Assembly (NCBI RefSeq): GCF_964186625.1
Contig: NZ_OZ075108.1
Coordinates: 1,240,001 to 1,304,000, forward strand
Direction of reading: 5' to 3'
Origin: Asticcacaulis sp. MM231
GTDB taxonomy: Bacteria; Pseudomonadota; Alphaproteobacteria; Caulobacterales; Caulobacteraceae
Length of the DNA: 64,000 nt
This document shows positions 53,132-62,208 of the stretch, piece after piece. Under the pieces are notes generated by a model, which did no database searches, was not told the origin of the DNA, and worked only from the letters and a program-made list of their open reading frames with translations. Numbering within the stretch: position 1 is the first letter of the stretch; each line of letters begins with the position of its first letter. Both the position numbers and the translations under genes were made by a program.

Positions 53132-55018
53132 TTAGCGCCGTCCGAACAGTTTCTCGATATCCTTGAGCTTTAACTCGACATAGGTCGGGCGGCCGTGGTT
53201 GCACTGGCCGGAATGCGGCGTGGCTTCCATCTGGCGCAGCAGGGCGTTCATCTCATCGGCGGTGAGGCGGCGGCCCGAGCGCACGCTGTGGCGGCAGGCA
53301 TGATCGCCGCAAATCTCCGCCATCCGTTCCTTCAGCGCCAGCAGTTCGCCGTGTTCGGTCAGGTCATCGACCAGATCACGCACCAGTCCGCCGATATCGC
53401 AATCGCCCAGCAGGGTCGGGATATCGCGCACCAGCACACTGGTGGGGCCAAAGGCCTCGACACCCAGTCCCATTACCAGCAGATCTTCGCGCCGCGCCAT
53501 CAGGCGGCTGACCTCTTCGCGCTCCAGATCGACGATTTCGGGGATGAGCAGGCTCTGGCTCTGCACATTGCCGGCGGCCATGGCCACCTTCATCTGTTCA
53601 TAGACCAGGCGTTCGTGGGCGGCGTGCTGATCGACGATGACCAGGCCATCGGCCGTCTGGGCGATGACATAGGTTTCGTGGATCTGCGCCCGTGCCGCGC
53701 CAAGCGGGAAGGCTTCGGCCTGCGTAGGGGCGTAAGGAATGGGCGCGTCGAGTGGCGCTTCCATCACCGGCGCATAGGATTCGGCCACGCCCTGATAGGC
53801 GTCAAAAGACGGGGGCATCGTCTCGACGCGCGCGGTCGGCGAAAACGGCACCTCATCCGGCATATAGGGCGTCATATAGGGACGCACGGCAGCGATCTGC
53901 GACGCCGACACCGGATTATAGGGGCGATTGAGGCCGAGCAGCGGCTGCACATCGGTGCGGAAACCGCTGAGCGCGGTGTGCGCCACCGTGGTGGCGGCGC
54001 GGTGGCCGGCCGAAGCGAGGGCGTGCTTCAGAGCACCGATGATCAGGCCGCGTACCAGGTTGGGATCACGGAAGCGCACCTCGGTCTTGGCCGGATGGAC
54101 GTTGACATCGAGGTCTTCGGGATCGATCTCGACAAACAGCGCCGCCAGCGGATGGCGGTCGCGCGCCAGGAAATCGGCATAGGCCGCGCGCAGGGCCCCG
54201 GTCAGCAGTTTGTCGCGCACCGGCCGGTTGTTGACGAAGAGATACTGATGCGCCGCATTACCGCGTGAAAAGGTCGGCAGGCCGGCATAGCCCGTCAGCC
54301 GCACGCCTTCGCGCATTTGATCAATCAGCAGGGCATTGTCGGAAAAATCGGCGCCAAGCAAAGCCGACAGGCGCCTGAGCCGGCCTTCGAAGCCGACCTG
54401 TTCGGCAAAGAGCTTGAGTTGCTTCTTGCCGTCGAGTTCGAGTAAAAACCCGACATTTTCATGCGCCATGGCCTGACGCTTGACCTCTTCGGCGATGGCC
54501 ATGTTCTCGGCGCGCTCGGATTTCATGAACTTCAGACGCGCCGGTGTGGCGTAGAACAGATCGGTCAGTTCGATGCGCGTGCCGTGGTCGCCGCCGAAAG
54601 CCGCCGGACGGATCGGCGAAATGGCGCCGCCATCGACGCGGATGTTGAGCGCCTCGCCATCGCGGGGCCGCGAGGTGATGTTGAGCCGCGCTACCGATCC
54701 CATGGAGGGCAGGGCTTCGCCGCGGAAACCGAGCGTCTTGATATGGAGCAGATCCCAGGTGCCGTCGGCCTGCGGCTTGAGCTTGGAGGTGGCGTGGCGC
54801 TCGATCGCCAGTTCCAGATCTTCCGCGCCCATGCCGGAGCCATTGTCCTCGATCAGGATACGCGACAGCCCGCCCAGATCGGCACGAATGTCGATCTGGC
54901 GGGCGCCGGCGTCGATAGCGTTTTCGACCAGTTCCTTGACGGCGGAGGCGGGGCGTTCGACGACCTCGCCGGCGGCGATGCGGTTGATGGTGTCTTGAGG
55001 CAGGCGCTGAATATGCAT
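53132..55018 (-). CDS. mutL: DNA mismatch repair protein MutL
   Basis: A 628-aa repair ATPase that couples MutS to strand cleavage. GHKL ATPase domain: [51 protein letters not shown]. Transducer domain to about 330 ([12 protein letters not shown]). Dimerisation C-terminus with [21 protein letters not shown] and the closing [23 protein letters not shown]. Full length. Confidence 0.95.
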   Translation of the reverse strand: MHIQRLPQDTINRIAAGEVVERPASAVKELVENAIDAGARQIDIRADLGGLSRILIEDNGSGMGAEDLELAIERHATSKLKPQADGTWDLLHIKTLGFRGEALPSMGSVARLNITSRPRDGEALNIRVDGGAISPIRPAAFGGDHGTRIELTDLFYATPARLKFMKSERAENMAIAEEVKRQAMAHENVGFLLELDGKKQLKLFAEQVGFEGRLRRLSALLGADFSDNALLIDQMREGVRLTGYAGLPTFSRGNAAHQYLFVNNRPVRDKLLTGALRAAYADFLARDRHPLAALFVEIDPEDLDVNVHPAKTEVRFRDPNLVRGLIIGALKHALASAGHRAATTVAHTALSGFRTDVQPLLGLNRPYNPVSASQIAAVRPYMTPYMPDEVPFSPTARVETMPPSFDAYQGVAESYAPVMEAPLDAPIPYAPTQAEAFPLGAARAQIHETYVIAQTADGLVIVDQHAAHERLVYEQMKVAMAAGNVQSQSLLIPEIVDLEREEVSRLMARREDLLVMGLGVEAFGPTSVLVRDIPTLLGDCDIGGLVRDLVDDLTEHGELLALKERMAEICGDHACRHSVRSGRRLTADEMNALLRQMEATPHSGQCNHGRPTYVELKLKDIEKLFGRR

Positions 55019-55089
55019 GGGCTGAATATAGCGGGAGTCGATGCGTATGTCAGGAGGCCTTGGGGATTCATCGGCGTAAGGACAGGCGA

Positions 55090-55518
55090 TCAGAGATAGA
55101 GTTCGCCTTCTTCGTAATTGTGCCAGTATTTCAACACCTTGGCCTTCACCTTGATGAGGCGAAGGCCCGGCGTATCAATACCGTCCTTGAACCACACCTC
55201 GATATCCTTGACCCAGTGCTTTTCAAACAAAGGCTTGTCATCGATCAGTTCGGCCTTGCCCGTCACCGACAGGAAAAAGCCGCCGCTGATCAGGGAAGGG
55301 AGTTGCGTGAAGGCGATATTGACCTGTGGATCGGCCGCGATCTCCTGCGCCGCTGAACTGTCCGCCGTGGCGAAGAAGTACGAGTTGCCGTCATAATCCA
55401 CCTGTTTGTTGTTGCTCATCGGGCGGGATTCAAGGGCGCCATCGGCCGTCTTGGTCGTCATCATGCACAGATCGATATGGCGCATGGTTTTGCTGATCTC
55501 TTCGAGCGTAAGGCTCAT
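55090..55518 (-). CDS. pyridoxamine 5'-phosphate oxidase-fold protein (general stress protein 26-like)
   Basis: A 142-aa split-barrel flavin/PLP-binding protein: [42 protein letters not shown] and [29 protein letters not shown]. Family members bind FMN or related cofactors and are often stress induced. Its ribosome site AGGAGA (55524-55529) is inside the right end of the IS110 element, a product of the insertion. In the ancestral arrangement it would directly follow the membrane gene at 56848. Confidence 0.85.
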   Translation of the reverse strand: MSLTLEEISKTMRHIDLCMMTTKTADGALESRPMSNNKQVDYDGNSYFFATADSSAAQEIAADPQVNIAFTQLPSLISGGFFLSVTGKAELIDDKPLFEKHWVKDIEVWFKDGIDTPGLRLIKVKAKVLKYWHNYEEGELYL

Positions 55519-55527
55519 CGCTATCTC

Positions 55528-56562
55528 CTATGATTGTTTGCAAGTTTGGATCTGGAATTTTGTAAAATCTTCAAAGATCCAGTTGTTCTTAAGCGTATGG
55601 AATATCGTGTTGAGGAGCTTGCGAGACGTGGCAATGATGGCCTTGCCTGAGCCGCGTGAGGCCTTCACACGCTCATAAAACTCATGGAAATAGGGACTGT
55701 AGCGTTTCGCGATCAGGCAGCATTGGACAAGCGTTTTGCGGGCGAGCTTGTTGCCGCGCTTGGTAATATGTCCGCTATGCAGGCTATCGTTCGACTGCGA
55801 GATGCGCGGCACGATACCAAAATAGGCGGCGAGCTTTCCCGTATCTTTGAACTCAGCGATATCGCCAATATGGGTGAGTAGCGTTGCCGCCGACAAGGGG
55901 CCGATGCCTTTGATGCTGATAATGTTGTCGTAGCCCGGTAGAGATTTGACGAAGACGGCGATCTCGGCTTCAAGGCGCTTCACGCCCGCGCGAAGGGCCT
56001 CCAACTGGCCAGCAATCACATCGATCTCGACTTGTTCGATAGCGGTCCAGGTATGGCTTGCGACGTGCCGTTCGAAGCCGACCTTCGTGGTCAGAACCTC
56101 GCGCCTCACCTTCAAGCCATGGCGCACAAACATGCCATGAACCTTGTTGATCAACGAGACACGCAGCCTGACCAGTTGTTCACGGGTGGCGATAAGTGAC
56201 GATAGCTCGATGTGGCCCTCATCCCTTGAGCGCGCTTCGGGAAGCATGTCCTTGGACAAAAAGAAGGCGATGGCACGGGCATCATGCTTGTCGGTTTTCT
56301 TTACCGAGCGACGGATGACTTCGAACTGCCAAGGCGCAATCACCACGACACGGTTCACGTGTGGGGACACCATCTTGCAGAAATGCGCCGAGTTGCCCGT
56401 GGCCTCAACACCCACTTCATCACCTGGCTCCAGTTGAGAAATCAGGCGCTCAAGACCCCCGCCTTGAACCGGAAGCGTGAGCAAGCGATCCGGCACGCCG
56501 TCTTGTAAAAAACACGCAGTCAGGCTATTTGTATGTAGGTCTACACCGATATAACGCGTCAT
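55528..56562 (-). CDS. IS110-family transposase (DEDD recombinase)
   Basis: A 344-aa recombinase. N-terminal RuvC-like domain with acidic residues Asp8 (IGVDLH), Glu53 (GVEATGN), Asp91 and Asp94 (KKTDKHDARA). Coiled coil in the middle (about 175-205). C-terminal Tnp_20-type domain with SIKGIGPLSAATLLTHIGD and FGIVPRISQSNDSLHSGHITKRGN, which holds the catalytic Ser (Ser255 or Ser257). Full length and probably active. Its TAG stop is supplied by the shared TAGGAGA at the right boundary. Confidence 0.95.
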   Translation of the reverse strand: MTRYIGVDLHTNSLTACFLQDGVPDRLLTLPVQGGGLERLISQLEPGDEVGVEATGNSAHFCKMVSPHVNRVVVIAPWQFEVIRRSVKKTDKHDARAIAFFLSKDMLPEARSRDEGHIELSSLIATREQLVRLRVSLINKVHGMFVRHGLKVRREVLTTKVGFERHVASHTWTAIEQVEIDVIAGQLEALRAGVKRLEAEIAVFVKSLPGYDNIISIKGIGPLSAATLLTHIGDIAEFKDTGKLAAYFGIVPRISQSNDSLHSGHITKRGNKLARKTLVQCCLIAKRYSPYFHEFYERVKASRGSGKAIIATSRKLLNTIFHTLKNNWIFEDFTKFQIQTCKQS

Positions 56563-56609
56563 GATTATCTCCAGTATGAGTGATACAGATTGGGGTAGAT
56601 GCTTCAGCA

Positions 56610-56832
56610 GGATGGCTCCATTCTCCTATTCGAGATCATCACAGTTAGTTCTGGTAAAACTAAGCTGTGAGCCTCACGGCGGCCATTCAGTGGCAGGGGC
56701 GGGCAGTCTCCTAAACGAGGTCTGATCCCGCTCCCGCCGTTGCCAGCGCTCGCGGGGACTCAACAAGCAATGCACCCTGCCGCCTATCCACCCTGGAAAG
56801 CAGTTTCCCAGATCCAGCAAAGCTGGCAAATC
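56610..56832 (-). ncRNA. candidate IS110 bridge RNA
   Basis: Read 5'-3' on the minus strand: a stem-loop CCAGC-TTT-GCTGG (56814-56826), a bulged hairpin CTGGGAAA/TTTCCAG, a stem GGCGGG/CCCGCC (56698-56738) with a 29-nt internal loop that holds TTTAGGAGACT, and a second stem GGCTC/GAGCC (56614-56673) around ATAGGAGAATG. Two loops that both carry the TAGGAGA found at the element ends match the target-binding and donor-binding loops of IS110 bridge RNAs. Known for IS110; not demonstrated here. Confidence 0.6.
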
Positions 56833-56847
56833 AATTCATACCGTCTC

Positions 56848-57678
56848 CTAATAATGGTCACGAAGTTTACCGCCGAGGGCGGCCGCTACGCTGGCGATAA
56901 AGGCGCCAATGAGCAGGGAAAGGAACAGGCCGATATGGAAGGCGACCAGGGTTTTGCGGGCGGCTTCCGCGGTCTGCGCAGCCTTTTGCTTCGCGGCGTC
57001 GATCTCAGCCAGCGTGGTGTTGATGCGGGCTTGCGCTTCAGCCTGCGACAAGCCGGTTCGGGCGGCGACCTGAGATGACAGATAGGCTCTGTCAGCCGCG
57101 GGAACGGAGCCGTTTCTGGCGCCATTGACGAGAATACGCGTCGTTTCGGCGGTGATATCGGCGGCTGGCGTTGTCGCCGAAGGGGTCGTGATGCGATAGA
57201 GGCTGTCGGTGTAGTAACCGACCTCGTCGGTCTCGCCGGCGGCGACGGTCGCCGTGGCCTGAACGCCGGTAGTGAGCGCACCGGCGGCGACGATGGCGGC
57301 CAGACCCAGGGTGAAGACGGTGGCGACCGACCAGGCGATAAAGCCGTGCGCGGTGTCACGGAAGAAGACTTCATCGCTGTGCGTATCGGCCCATTTGACG
57401 CGCAAACGGCCGGCTATATAGCCGCCGATGCCGGAGGATACCCACTGCATGATGACCAGCCAGATGGCCCAGCCGGCGGTGAAGGTGACGAGGCTGGCTT
57501 TGGTGGCGTTGAAGACCGAGACGGAGGCGAAACCGAGCGCCGAACCGAGCGGCAGCAGGATCAGCGATATGGCGGCGGCGACAAAGGCGCCACCGAGGAT
57601 CGAACCCCAGTGGATGCCGGATTTGGACGATTCCAGATCAGGACCGTCGGTATGGGTGATGGGATCGGGGAGCGCCAT
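56848..57678 (-). CDS. conserved membrane protein, hypothetical
   Basis: A 276-aa protein with about three N-terminal helices (HWGSILGGAFVAAAISLILL, LVTFTAGWAIWLVIMQWVSSGIGGYIAGRL, FIAWSVATVFTLGLAAIVAAG), a coiled/polar middle (about 150-235, QAEAQARINTTLAEIDAAKQ) and a last helix (VAFHIGLFLSLLIGAFIASVA). I use the ATG at 57678; a TTG at 57696 is also possible. Its stop TAG overlaps the ribosome site of the gene that ancestrally followed it. Function unknown. Confidence 0.7.
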   Translation of the reverse strand: MALPDPITHTDGPDLESSKSGIHWGSILGGAFVAAAISLILLPLGSALGFASVSVFNATKASLVTFTAGWAIWLVIMQWVSSGIGGYIAGRLRVKWADTHSDEVFFRDTAHGFIAWSVATVFTLGLAAIVAAGALTTGVQATATVAAGETDEVGYYTDSLYRITTPSATTPAADITAETTRILVNGARNGSVPAADRAYLSSQVAARTGLSQAEAQARINTTLAEIDAAKQKAAQTAEAARKTLVAFHIGLFLSLLIGAFIASVAAALGGKLRDHY

Positions 57679-57692
57679 GTGATAGCCCCCGA

Positions 57693-57770
57693 TCAACGGA
57701 AAACAAGCGCGAGCAGAATAATGACGGGGATAGGAACCCCCAGCAGCCAGAGCAGAATACCTTTACCCAT
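57693..57770 (-). CDS. 25-aa hydrophobic peptide, hypothetical
   Basis: MGKGILLWLLGVPIPVIILL with a short AFR-type tail. It has a perfect CAGGAGGTTACG ribosome site. Its end overlaps or abuts the start of the next membrane gene. Small hydrophobic peptides of this kind occur widely in proteobacteria before stress-related membrane genes. Function unknown. Confidence 0.6.
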   Translation of the reverse strand: MGKGILLWLLGVPIPVIILLALVFR

Positions 57771-57878
57771 CGTAACCTCCTGAAATTGACTTGTGAGGTC
57801 AGGTTAGGGTGGCTGCGGGCTTTTTAGAAATGTCGGAGAGGGCGGAAACCTGTAATGAAGTCATAAGCTAAATGTGAA

Positions 57879-57910
57879 AAGCCACCGCATGAGGTTTCAC
57901 GCGGTGGCTT
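57879..57910 (-). terminator. terminator for siderophore receptor gene
   Basis: Stem AAGCCACCGC / GCGGTGGCTT with a 12-nt loop, followed on the minus strand by TTTT. Confidence 0.8.
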
Positions 57911-57932
57911 AATTTATGGAGTTTTGATAGGC

Positions 57933-60080
57933 CTAGTAGGTCCAGTCGAGCGTGACCATGACGCTGCGAGGCGCGGCGTAGAAGGCCTGATCCCACTGCA
58001 GGCCGCCGAAATATTTTTCATCCAGAGCGTTCTTGAGGTTGAGCGAAGCACGCACACGGTCGGTCAGGCGGAAGCTGCCCATCAGGTCGACGACAGAATA
58101 GGCGTCCTGGGTGAAGAGCGTGCCCGCGCTGGTGGTCGACACATCGCTCTGCCAGCGCACGGAGGCACCCAGCTTCATGTCACGGTATTGCGGCAGGCTG
58201 TAGGTGGTGGAGAGTTTAAGCGTCTGGCGCGGCAGATAGTTGCGGACATTGTTGCCATCACGGTCTTTGATCGACAGGCTGGTCCAGCCGCCATTGACGC
58301 CCCAGTTCGGCGTAACCTTGCCGGCGACTTCCAGTTCATAGCCTTCAACAAAGGTGTCGATGCCGGTATAATAGGACTTTCCAACAAGCTCAGGCTTGGT
58401 GGTATAGCCGGGAAGACTGGCATCCGTATTTTGCAGGTAGCCGGTAAACTCAGCCAGATCATATTGTTCCGACTTGAAGACAGACGCCGTAGCGTAAAGG
58501 CGATTATCGAGCCATTCCGATTTTATGCCAGCTTCGTAGCTTTTGCCGGTGGCGGCATTGAAGCGGATAAAATTGACGTCGCTTTGCGATTGCGGATCGA
58601 AAATGTCGGTATAGCTGGCGTAGAGCGAAACATGCTCATTAACGTCATAAACAGCGCCAACATAGGGGCTGATCTTGTTTTCTGAGCGGTCTTGTGAAAC
58701 GCCATAGGAAGCGCCGATCGCCTTGAGATCGACGGCATTAAAACCAACGATTCCTGTCAGCTTGTCGGTCAAGTTAAGATGGATGGCTCCATAGATGCGG
58801 GTTGTATCGGTCTTGATCTGTTCCGACAGGTACGCATCAGGGTAGGTCGGTTCCGCCGGTGGCGTGATGTGACCGTCCACAATCGGCGCGTAGCTGAGCA
58901 GGTCGGCGAAGCGCTCCCACTTGTAGCTGGCGGCGTGGGTGGAATTTGCCCCGAGCACGACCTGATGCTCACGGCCGAACAGGCTGACCTTGCCGCTGGC
59001 CACCACATCAAACATATCCTGCTTGATGATCGACGGGTAGATACCGCTGTAGGCGACGACGCCCAGGCCGGTGTCGGGATCGGGCGTACCCGACGGATAC
59101 AGCAGCTTGGCGTCTTCGTCATAGGATTTGCGCGTGTAGATGCCCTTGATCGTCCAGCCATTGTCAAAGCCATAGGACAGTTCGCCAAAGCTCTGGTGGT
59201 CGTGGGTGTTCCAATAGGTCCACGGCGCCGACGAGGTGGCCGACACATCATAGTCGATCGGCGTGCCATCGGAATAGGTCAGGGGCAGGGCGCCCCAGGT
59301 AACGCCGTCCGCCAGGTTGTCCTGCTGCGAATAACCTGCGGTGGCCTTCAGCTTCGGTGTGATATCCCACGACAGGACGCCGTAATAGACGCTGCGGTCG
59401 ACGCCGTAATAGTCAAGATAGGAATCCGTGTCGGTCTTGGCGTAGACGAAGCGTCCGGCGACCGTGCCGCTCTCATTCAGCGGCCCCGACACATCGGCGG
59501 TGACGCGTTTGTTGTCCCACGAACCATAGCTGGCCGAGGCCGAGGCCTGAAACGCCTTGGTGGGGCGCTTGCGGATATAGTTGATGGTGGCCGACGGGTT
59601 GCCGGTGCCGGTCAGCATGCCGGTGGCGCCACGAATGGCTTCGATACGCTCATAAAGGGCGGTATCCAGTGCACCGACCTGCAGGCCCCAGTCGAGCGGC
59701 TGCCCGACGCCGTCGACCTGGAAGTTGATGATGTCGAAGCCGCGCGAATTGTAATAGGTGCGGTCGGTTTCATCGGCCTCCACATTGATGCCGGGGATCG
59801 TGGCCAGAAGCTGGTTGGCGTCGGTCAGGGCGAAGTCTTTGATCTGCGCGGCGGTGACGATGGTGACCGACTGCGGCGTTTCGCGCAAGGACAGGTCGAG
59901 ACCCGTGGCGCCGGCCGAGCCCTTGATCACGCGCTTGCCGATGACGACGACTTCCCTGGCTTCGCTGTCGGCCGGGGCGTCCGCCGGCGCTTCGGCGTGG
60001 GCGGCGCCAGCAGCCATCATGGCGAACAACGATGTGGCTGTCAGCAAGACGCGAAGGCGGTTGGAACGAAGGGCGGTCAT
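57933..60080 (-). CDS. TonB-dependent siderophore receptor
   Basis: A 715-aa outer-membrane receptor of the ferric-siderophore type (FhuE/FoxA-like). ATG at 60080 with CAGGAG upstream; the frame extends to 60164 but without support. Signal peptide to about residue 30 (LLTATSLFAMMAAGAAHA), TonB-box-like REVVVIGKRV, the plug with TPQSVTIVTAAQIKDF, TYYNSRGFDIINFQVDGVGQ and ERIEAIRGATGMLTGTGNPSATINYIRKRPT, then the barrel ending VTLDWTY. Two palindromic Fur-like sites lie upstream, which fits iron repression. Siderophore unknown. Confidence 0.92.
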   Translation of the reverse strand: MTALRSNRLRVLLTATSLFAMMAAGAAHAEAPADAPADSEAREVVVIGKRVIKGSAGATGLDLSLRETPQSVTIVTAAQIKDFALTDANQLLATIPGINVEADETDRTYYNSRGFDIINFQVDGVGQPLDWGLQVGALDTALYERIEAIRGATGMLTGTGNPSATINYIRKRPTKAFQASASASYGSWDNKRVTADVSGPLNESGTVAGRFVYAKTDTDSYLDYYGVDRSVYYGVLSWDITPKLKATAGYSQQDNLADGVTWGALPLTYSDGTPIDYDVSATSSAPWTYWNTHDHQSFGELSYGFDNGWTIKGIYTRKSYDEDAKLLYPSGTPDPDTGLGVVAYSGIYPSIIKQDMFDVVASGKVSLFGREHQVVLGANSTHAASYKWERFADLLSYAPIVDGHITPPAEPTYPDAYLSEQIKTDTTRIYGAIHLNLTDKLTGIVGFNAVDLKAIGASYGVSQDRSENKISPYVGAVYDVNEHVSLYASYTDIFDPQSQSDVNFIRFNAATGKSYEAGIKSEWLDNRLYATASVFKSEQYDLAEFTGYLQNTDASLPGYTTKPELVGKSYYTGIDTFVEGYELEVAGKVTPNWGVNGGWTSLSIKDRDGNNVRNYLPRQTLKLSTTYSLPQYRDMKLGASVRWQSDVSTTSAGTLFTQDAYSVVDLMGSFRLTDRVRASLNLKNALDEKYFGGLQWDQAFYAAPRSVMVTLDWTY

Positions 60081-60107
60081 GTCAGAAAACTCCTGCACAT
60101 TAAGAAT

Positions 60108-60127
60108 GCGAATAATTATCAATTCGC
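60108..60127 (-). promoter_or_regulatory. Fur box 1
   Basis: GCGAATAATTATCAATTCGC closely matches a Fur box (GCGAAT arms around AATTATCA). It lies 28 nt upstream of the receptor start. Confidence 0.7.
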
Positions 60128-60163
60128 GCTTCTTAGCAGGTGTTGCGGGCGGGTCAACTGGCA

Positions 60164-60180
60164 ATGCGAACTATTCGCAT
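60164..60180 (-). promoter_or_regulatory. Fur box 2 / 17-bp palindrome
   Basis: ATGCGAACTATTCGCAT is a perfect 7-3-7 inverted repeat that shares GCGAA/TTCGC arms with box 1, 36 nt further upstream. Confidence 0.55.
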
Positions 60181-60200
60181 GGAGTGTCCGTGCGTGGACT

Positions 60201-60833
60201 TTATGCCGCAGGTCGTTTGAGATAGCCAAGGACAAGGCGGGTGGCCGCCGAATCTATTGTGTGCGCTAACCTTGGCAGGATATCGAGTGTAACATGTGCG
60301 CCGAGCGCCATCAGGTCATCATAGGCTCTCTGCGCATGGGCGGCAGCGATGATCGGGTCGGCATCACCATGGATCAGGTGGATGGGGCAGGCGGGGACGG
60401 CATGTGGCGGCGCGGCGAACCGGCCTGACAGGGAGATGACACAGCTGGCGACAGGCACTGGCTGCTGTGTCGATTCCAGCGCCATGATGGCGCCTTGCGA
60501 AAAGCCGATCAGGGTGGTGGCCTGGGCGTCGACGCCGGTTTTCGCCTGCCAGGCCTGCACGCAGGCGATAAAGCCCGGGATAGCCGCGGCCACGCGCGCC
60601 GGCCGGTCGTCCTCGGTGACGCCGCGCACGGAAAACCACTGGAAGCCTCCGCCCGTCTCTGAGGGATCAGGTGAGGCGACGCTGATCACGGCGGCTTGCG
60701 GATCCGCCTCGGCGATGGCCTGGCCCAGCGTCACCATGTTTTGCGGCAGGGCGCCAACGCCATGAAAAAGCAATACAAGGTGTTTCGGTGAGGGCGGCGT
60801 GTGAACAGGCAGGGAATGGGTTATAAGGCTCAT
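60201..60833 (-). CDS. alpha/beta hydrolase, phospholipase/carboxylesterase type
   Basis: A 210-aa serine esterase. GFSQGAIMAL carries the nucleophile Ser, DADPIIAAAHA the acid and LAHTIDS the catalytic His. HLVLLFHGVGALPQNM is the oxyanion-hole strand. No signal peptide. It is on the same strand as the siderophore receptor and just upstream of it, so a siderophore esterase role is possible but unproven. The Fur sites lie after its stop. Confidence 0.85.
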   Translation of the reverse strand: MSLITHSLPVHTPPSPKHLVLLFHGVGALPQNMVTLGQAIAEADPQAAVISVASPDPSETGGGFQWFSVRGVTEDDRPARVAAAIPGFIACVQAWQAKTGVDAQATTLIGFSQGAIMALESTQQPVPVASCVISLSGRFAAPPHAVPACPIHLIHGDADPIIAAAHAQRAYDDLMALGAHVTLDILPRLAHTIDSAATRLVLGYLKRPAA

Positions 60834-61044
60834 ATATGGCTTATGATCGCTCCATCAACCCGTGATTTGAGCGGTAAAATAAAGAATCAAATATTGTAGT
60901 ATCTATCGCAGTAATAAGGTGCGAATGATGAGCCGTGATGGCCTTTGATCGGCGGATTGTGCAGTTTTATTGACTGTAAATATTGCTCATATTTAGTAAA
61001 AAATTGAAAATATCTTAGGTTAAAAACGAACTTTCAGGATTATC

Positions 61045-62208
61045 ATGACTGAAGACGTTCTCAAAATTTCTGGAAACCACATGCGACTGGCTGAGTTTAT
61101 CAGGGCGAATACGGCGCCTATCATTGCTGAGTGGGAAAACTTCGCCAAGACGTTCGTGCCGGCCGCCGGCAGCATGACGCCGCTCGCCTTGCGCAATCAT
61201 ATCCGGCAAATTCTCGGCTTTATCGTCGAGGACATCGAAACCACCCAGACGGATTCCGAGCAGATCAGAAAGTCGCATGGTGAAAAGCCGCGGACCTTCT
61301 ATCCGAGTGCCGCCGAAACGCACGCCTCGCTGCGCCACGCCGGCGGGTTCAATATGGATCAGATGGTCTCGGAATATCGGGCTCTGCGCGCCAGTGTGCT
61401 CAAACTTTGGGGCATGGACCGCGATATGCAGGCGGTTGATGTCAAGGACATGATCCGCTTCAATGAGGCGGTTGATCAGGCGCTGACGGAATCTATCCGC
61501 GACTATTCGGTCAAGCTTGAAATGTCGCGTAATCTCTTCCTGGGCATCCTCAGCCACGATCTGCGCAATCCCTTGAGCGCCATCTCCATGTCGGCGCAAC
61601 TGGCGGTGAAGATCGGCCATCTCAATGAGCGTCAGACCATGCTGCTGTCGCAGATCGCCAATTCCACGGCGCGCGCCGGGGATATCGTCACCAATCTGCT
61701 CGACCTGACGCGGGCGCGTCTGGGATCAGGCCTGCCGCTGATCAAGGAGCCGGTCGATATGGGCTATATCAGCAAGATGCTGGTCGATGAGGCGCGGGCC
61801 ATCCATCCCAATCGGCAATTTACGCTGGACATGACAGGCGATCTTGAAGGGATCTGGGATCGCGCGCGCATCGGTCAGGTCTTCTCGAACCTGATCGGCA
61901 ATGCGGTGCAGTATGGATTTACCGACGCGCCGGTGACCATCAAGGTCGAGGGGCTCGAAAGCGAAGTGGTGGTGTCGGTGCATAATGAGGGCGTACCGAT
62001 TTCGCCGGAGCACATGGTGACGATCTTCAGTTCGCTGACGCGCGTCGAACCGCACGCCGATGACGAAAGCGGCCATGGCGCCTTGTCGGTCAATCTCGGC
62101 CTGGGGCTCTATATCTCCAAGGAAATCGTCACGGCCCACGGCGGGACGATCAGCGTTACCTCATCCGAGACGGACGGCACGACCTTCAGCGCCCATTTCC
62201 GGCGTTAG
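61045..62208 (+). CDS. cytoplasmic sensor histidine kinase
   Basis: A 387-aa kinase without membrane segments. An all-helical N-terminal sensor (about 10-155, LAEFIRANTAPIIAEWENFA), the phospho-acceptor box FLGILSHDLRNPLSAISM with His171, N box VFSNLIGNAVQYG, and the final LGLGLYISKEIVTAHGG / GTTFSAHF. The sensor resembles RsbT-antagonist-like domains. No response regulator lies beside it (orphan). It overlaps the convergent glutathione peroxidase gene by four bases. Confidence 0.9.
   Translation: MTEDVLKISGNHMRLAEFIRANTAPIIAEWENFAKTFVPAAGSMTPLALRNHIRQILGFIVEDIETTQTDSEQIRKSHGEKPRTFYPSAAETHASLRHAGGFNMDQMVSEYRALRASVLKLWGMDRDMQAVDVKDMIRFNEAVDQALTESIRDYSVKLEMSRNLFLGILSHDLRNPLSAISMSAQLAVKIGHLNERQTMLLSQIANSTARAGDIVTNLLDLTRARLGSGLPLIKEPVDMGYISKMLVDEARAIHPNRQFTLDMTGDLEGIWDRARIGQVFSNLIGNAVQYGFTDAPVTIKVEGLESEVVVSVHNEGVPISPEHMVTIFSSLTRVEPHADDESGHGALSVNLGLGLYISKEIVTAHGGTISVTSSETDGTTFSAHFRR

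Larger units (their letters stand above)
55524..56850 (-). mobile_element. IS110-family insertion sequence, about 1.3 kb
   Basis: One transposase gene with a ~285-bp non-coding leader and almost no 3' flank. Both ends share TCTCCTA (plus strand, 55524-55530 and 56844-56850). Removing the element with one copy leaves CATTATTAGGAGATAGCGATG, which is a clean junction between the stop of the upstream membrane gene and the start of the PPOX gene. The ends are therefore placed within these 7 bp. No inverted repeats, as usual for IS110. Confidence 0.8.

Noticed and set aside
58779..60269. A 496-codon open frame on the plus strand
   Set aside because: It is antisense to the siderophore receptor, which has clear family motifs throughout. 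The product is low in structure and has no known domain. High GC makes long antisense frames common here.
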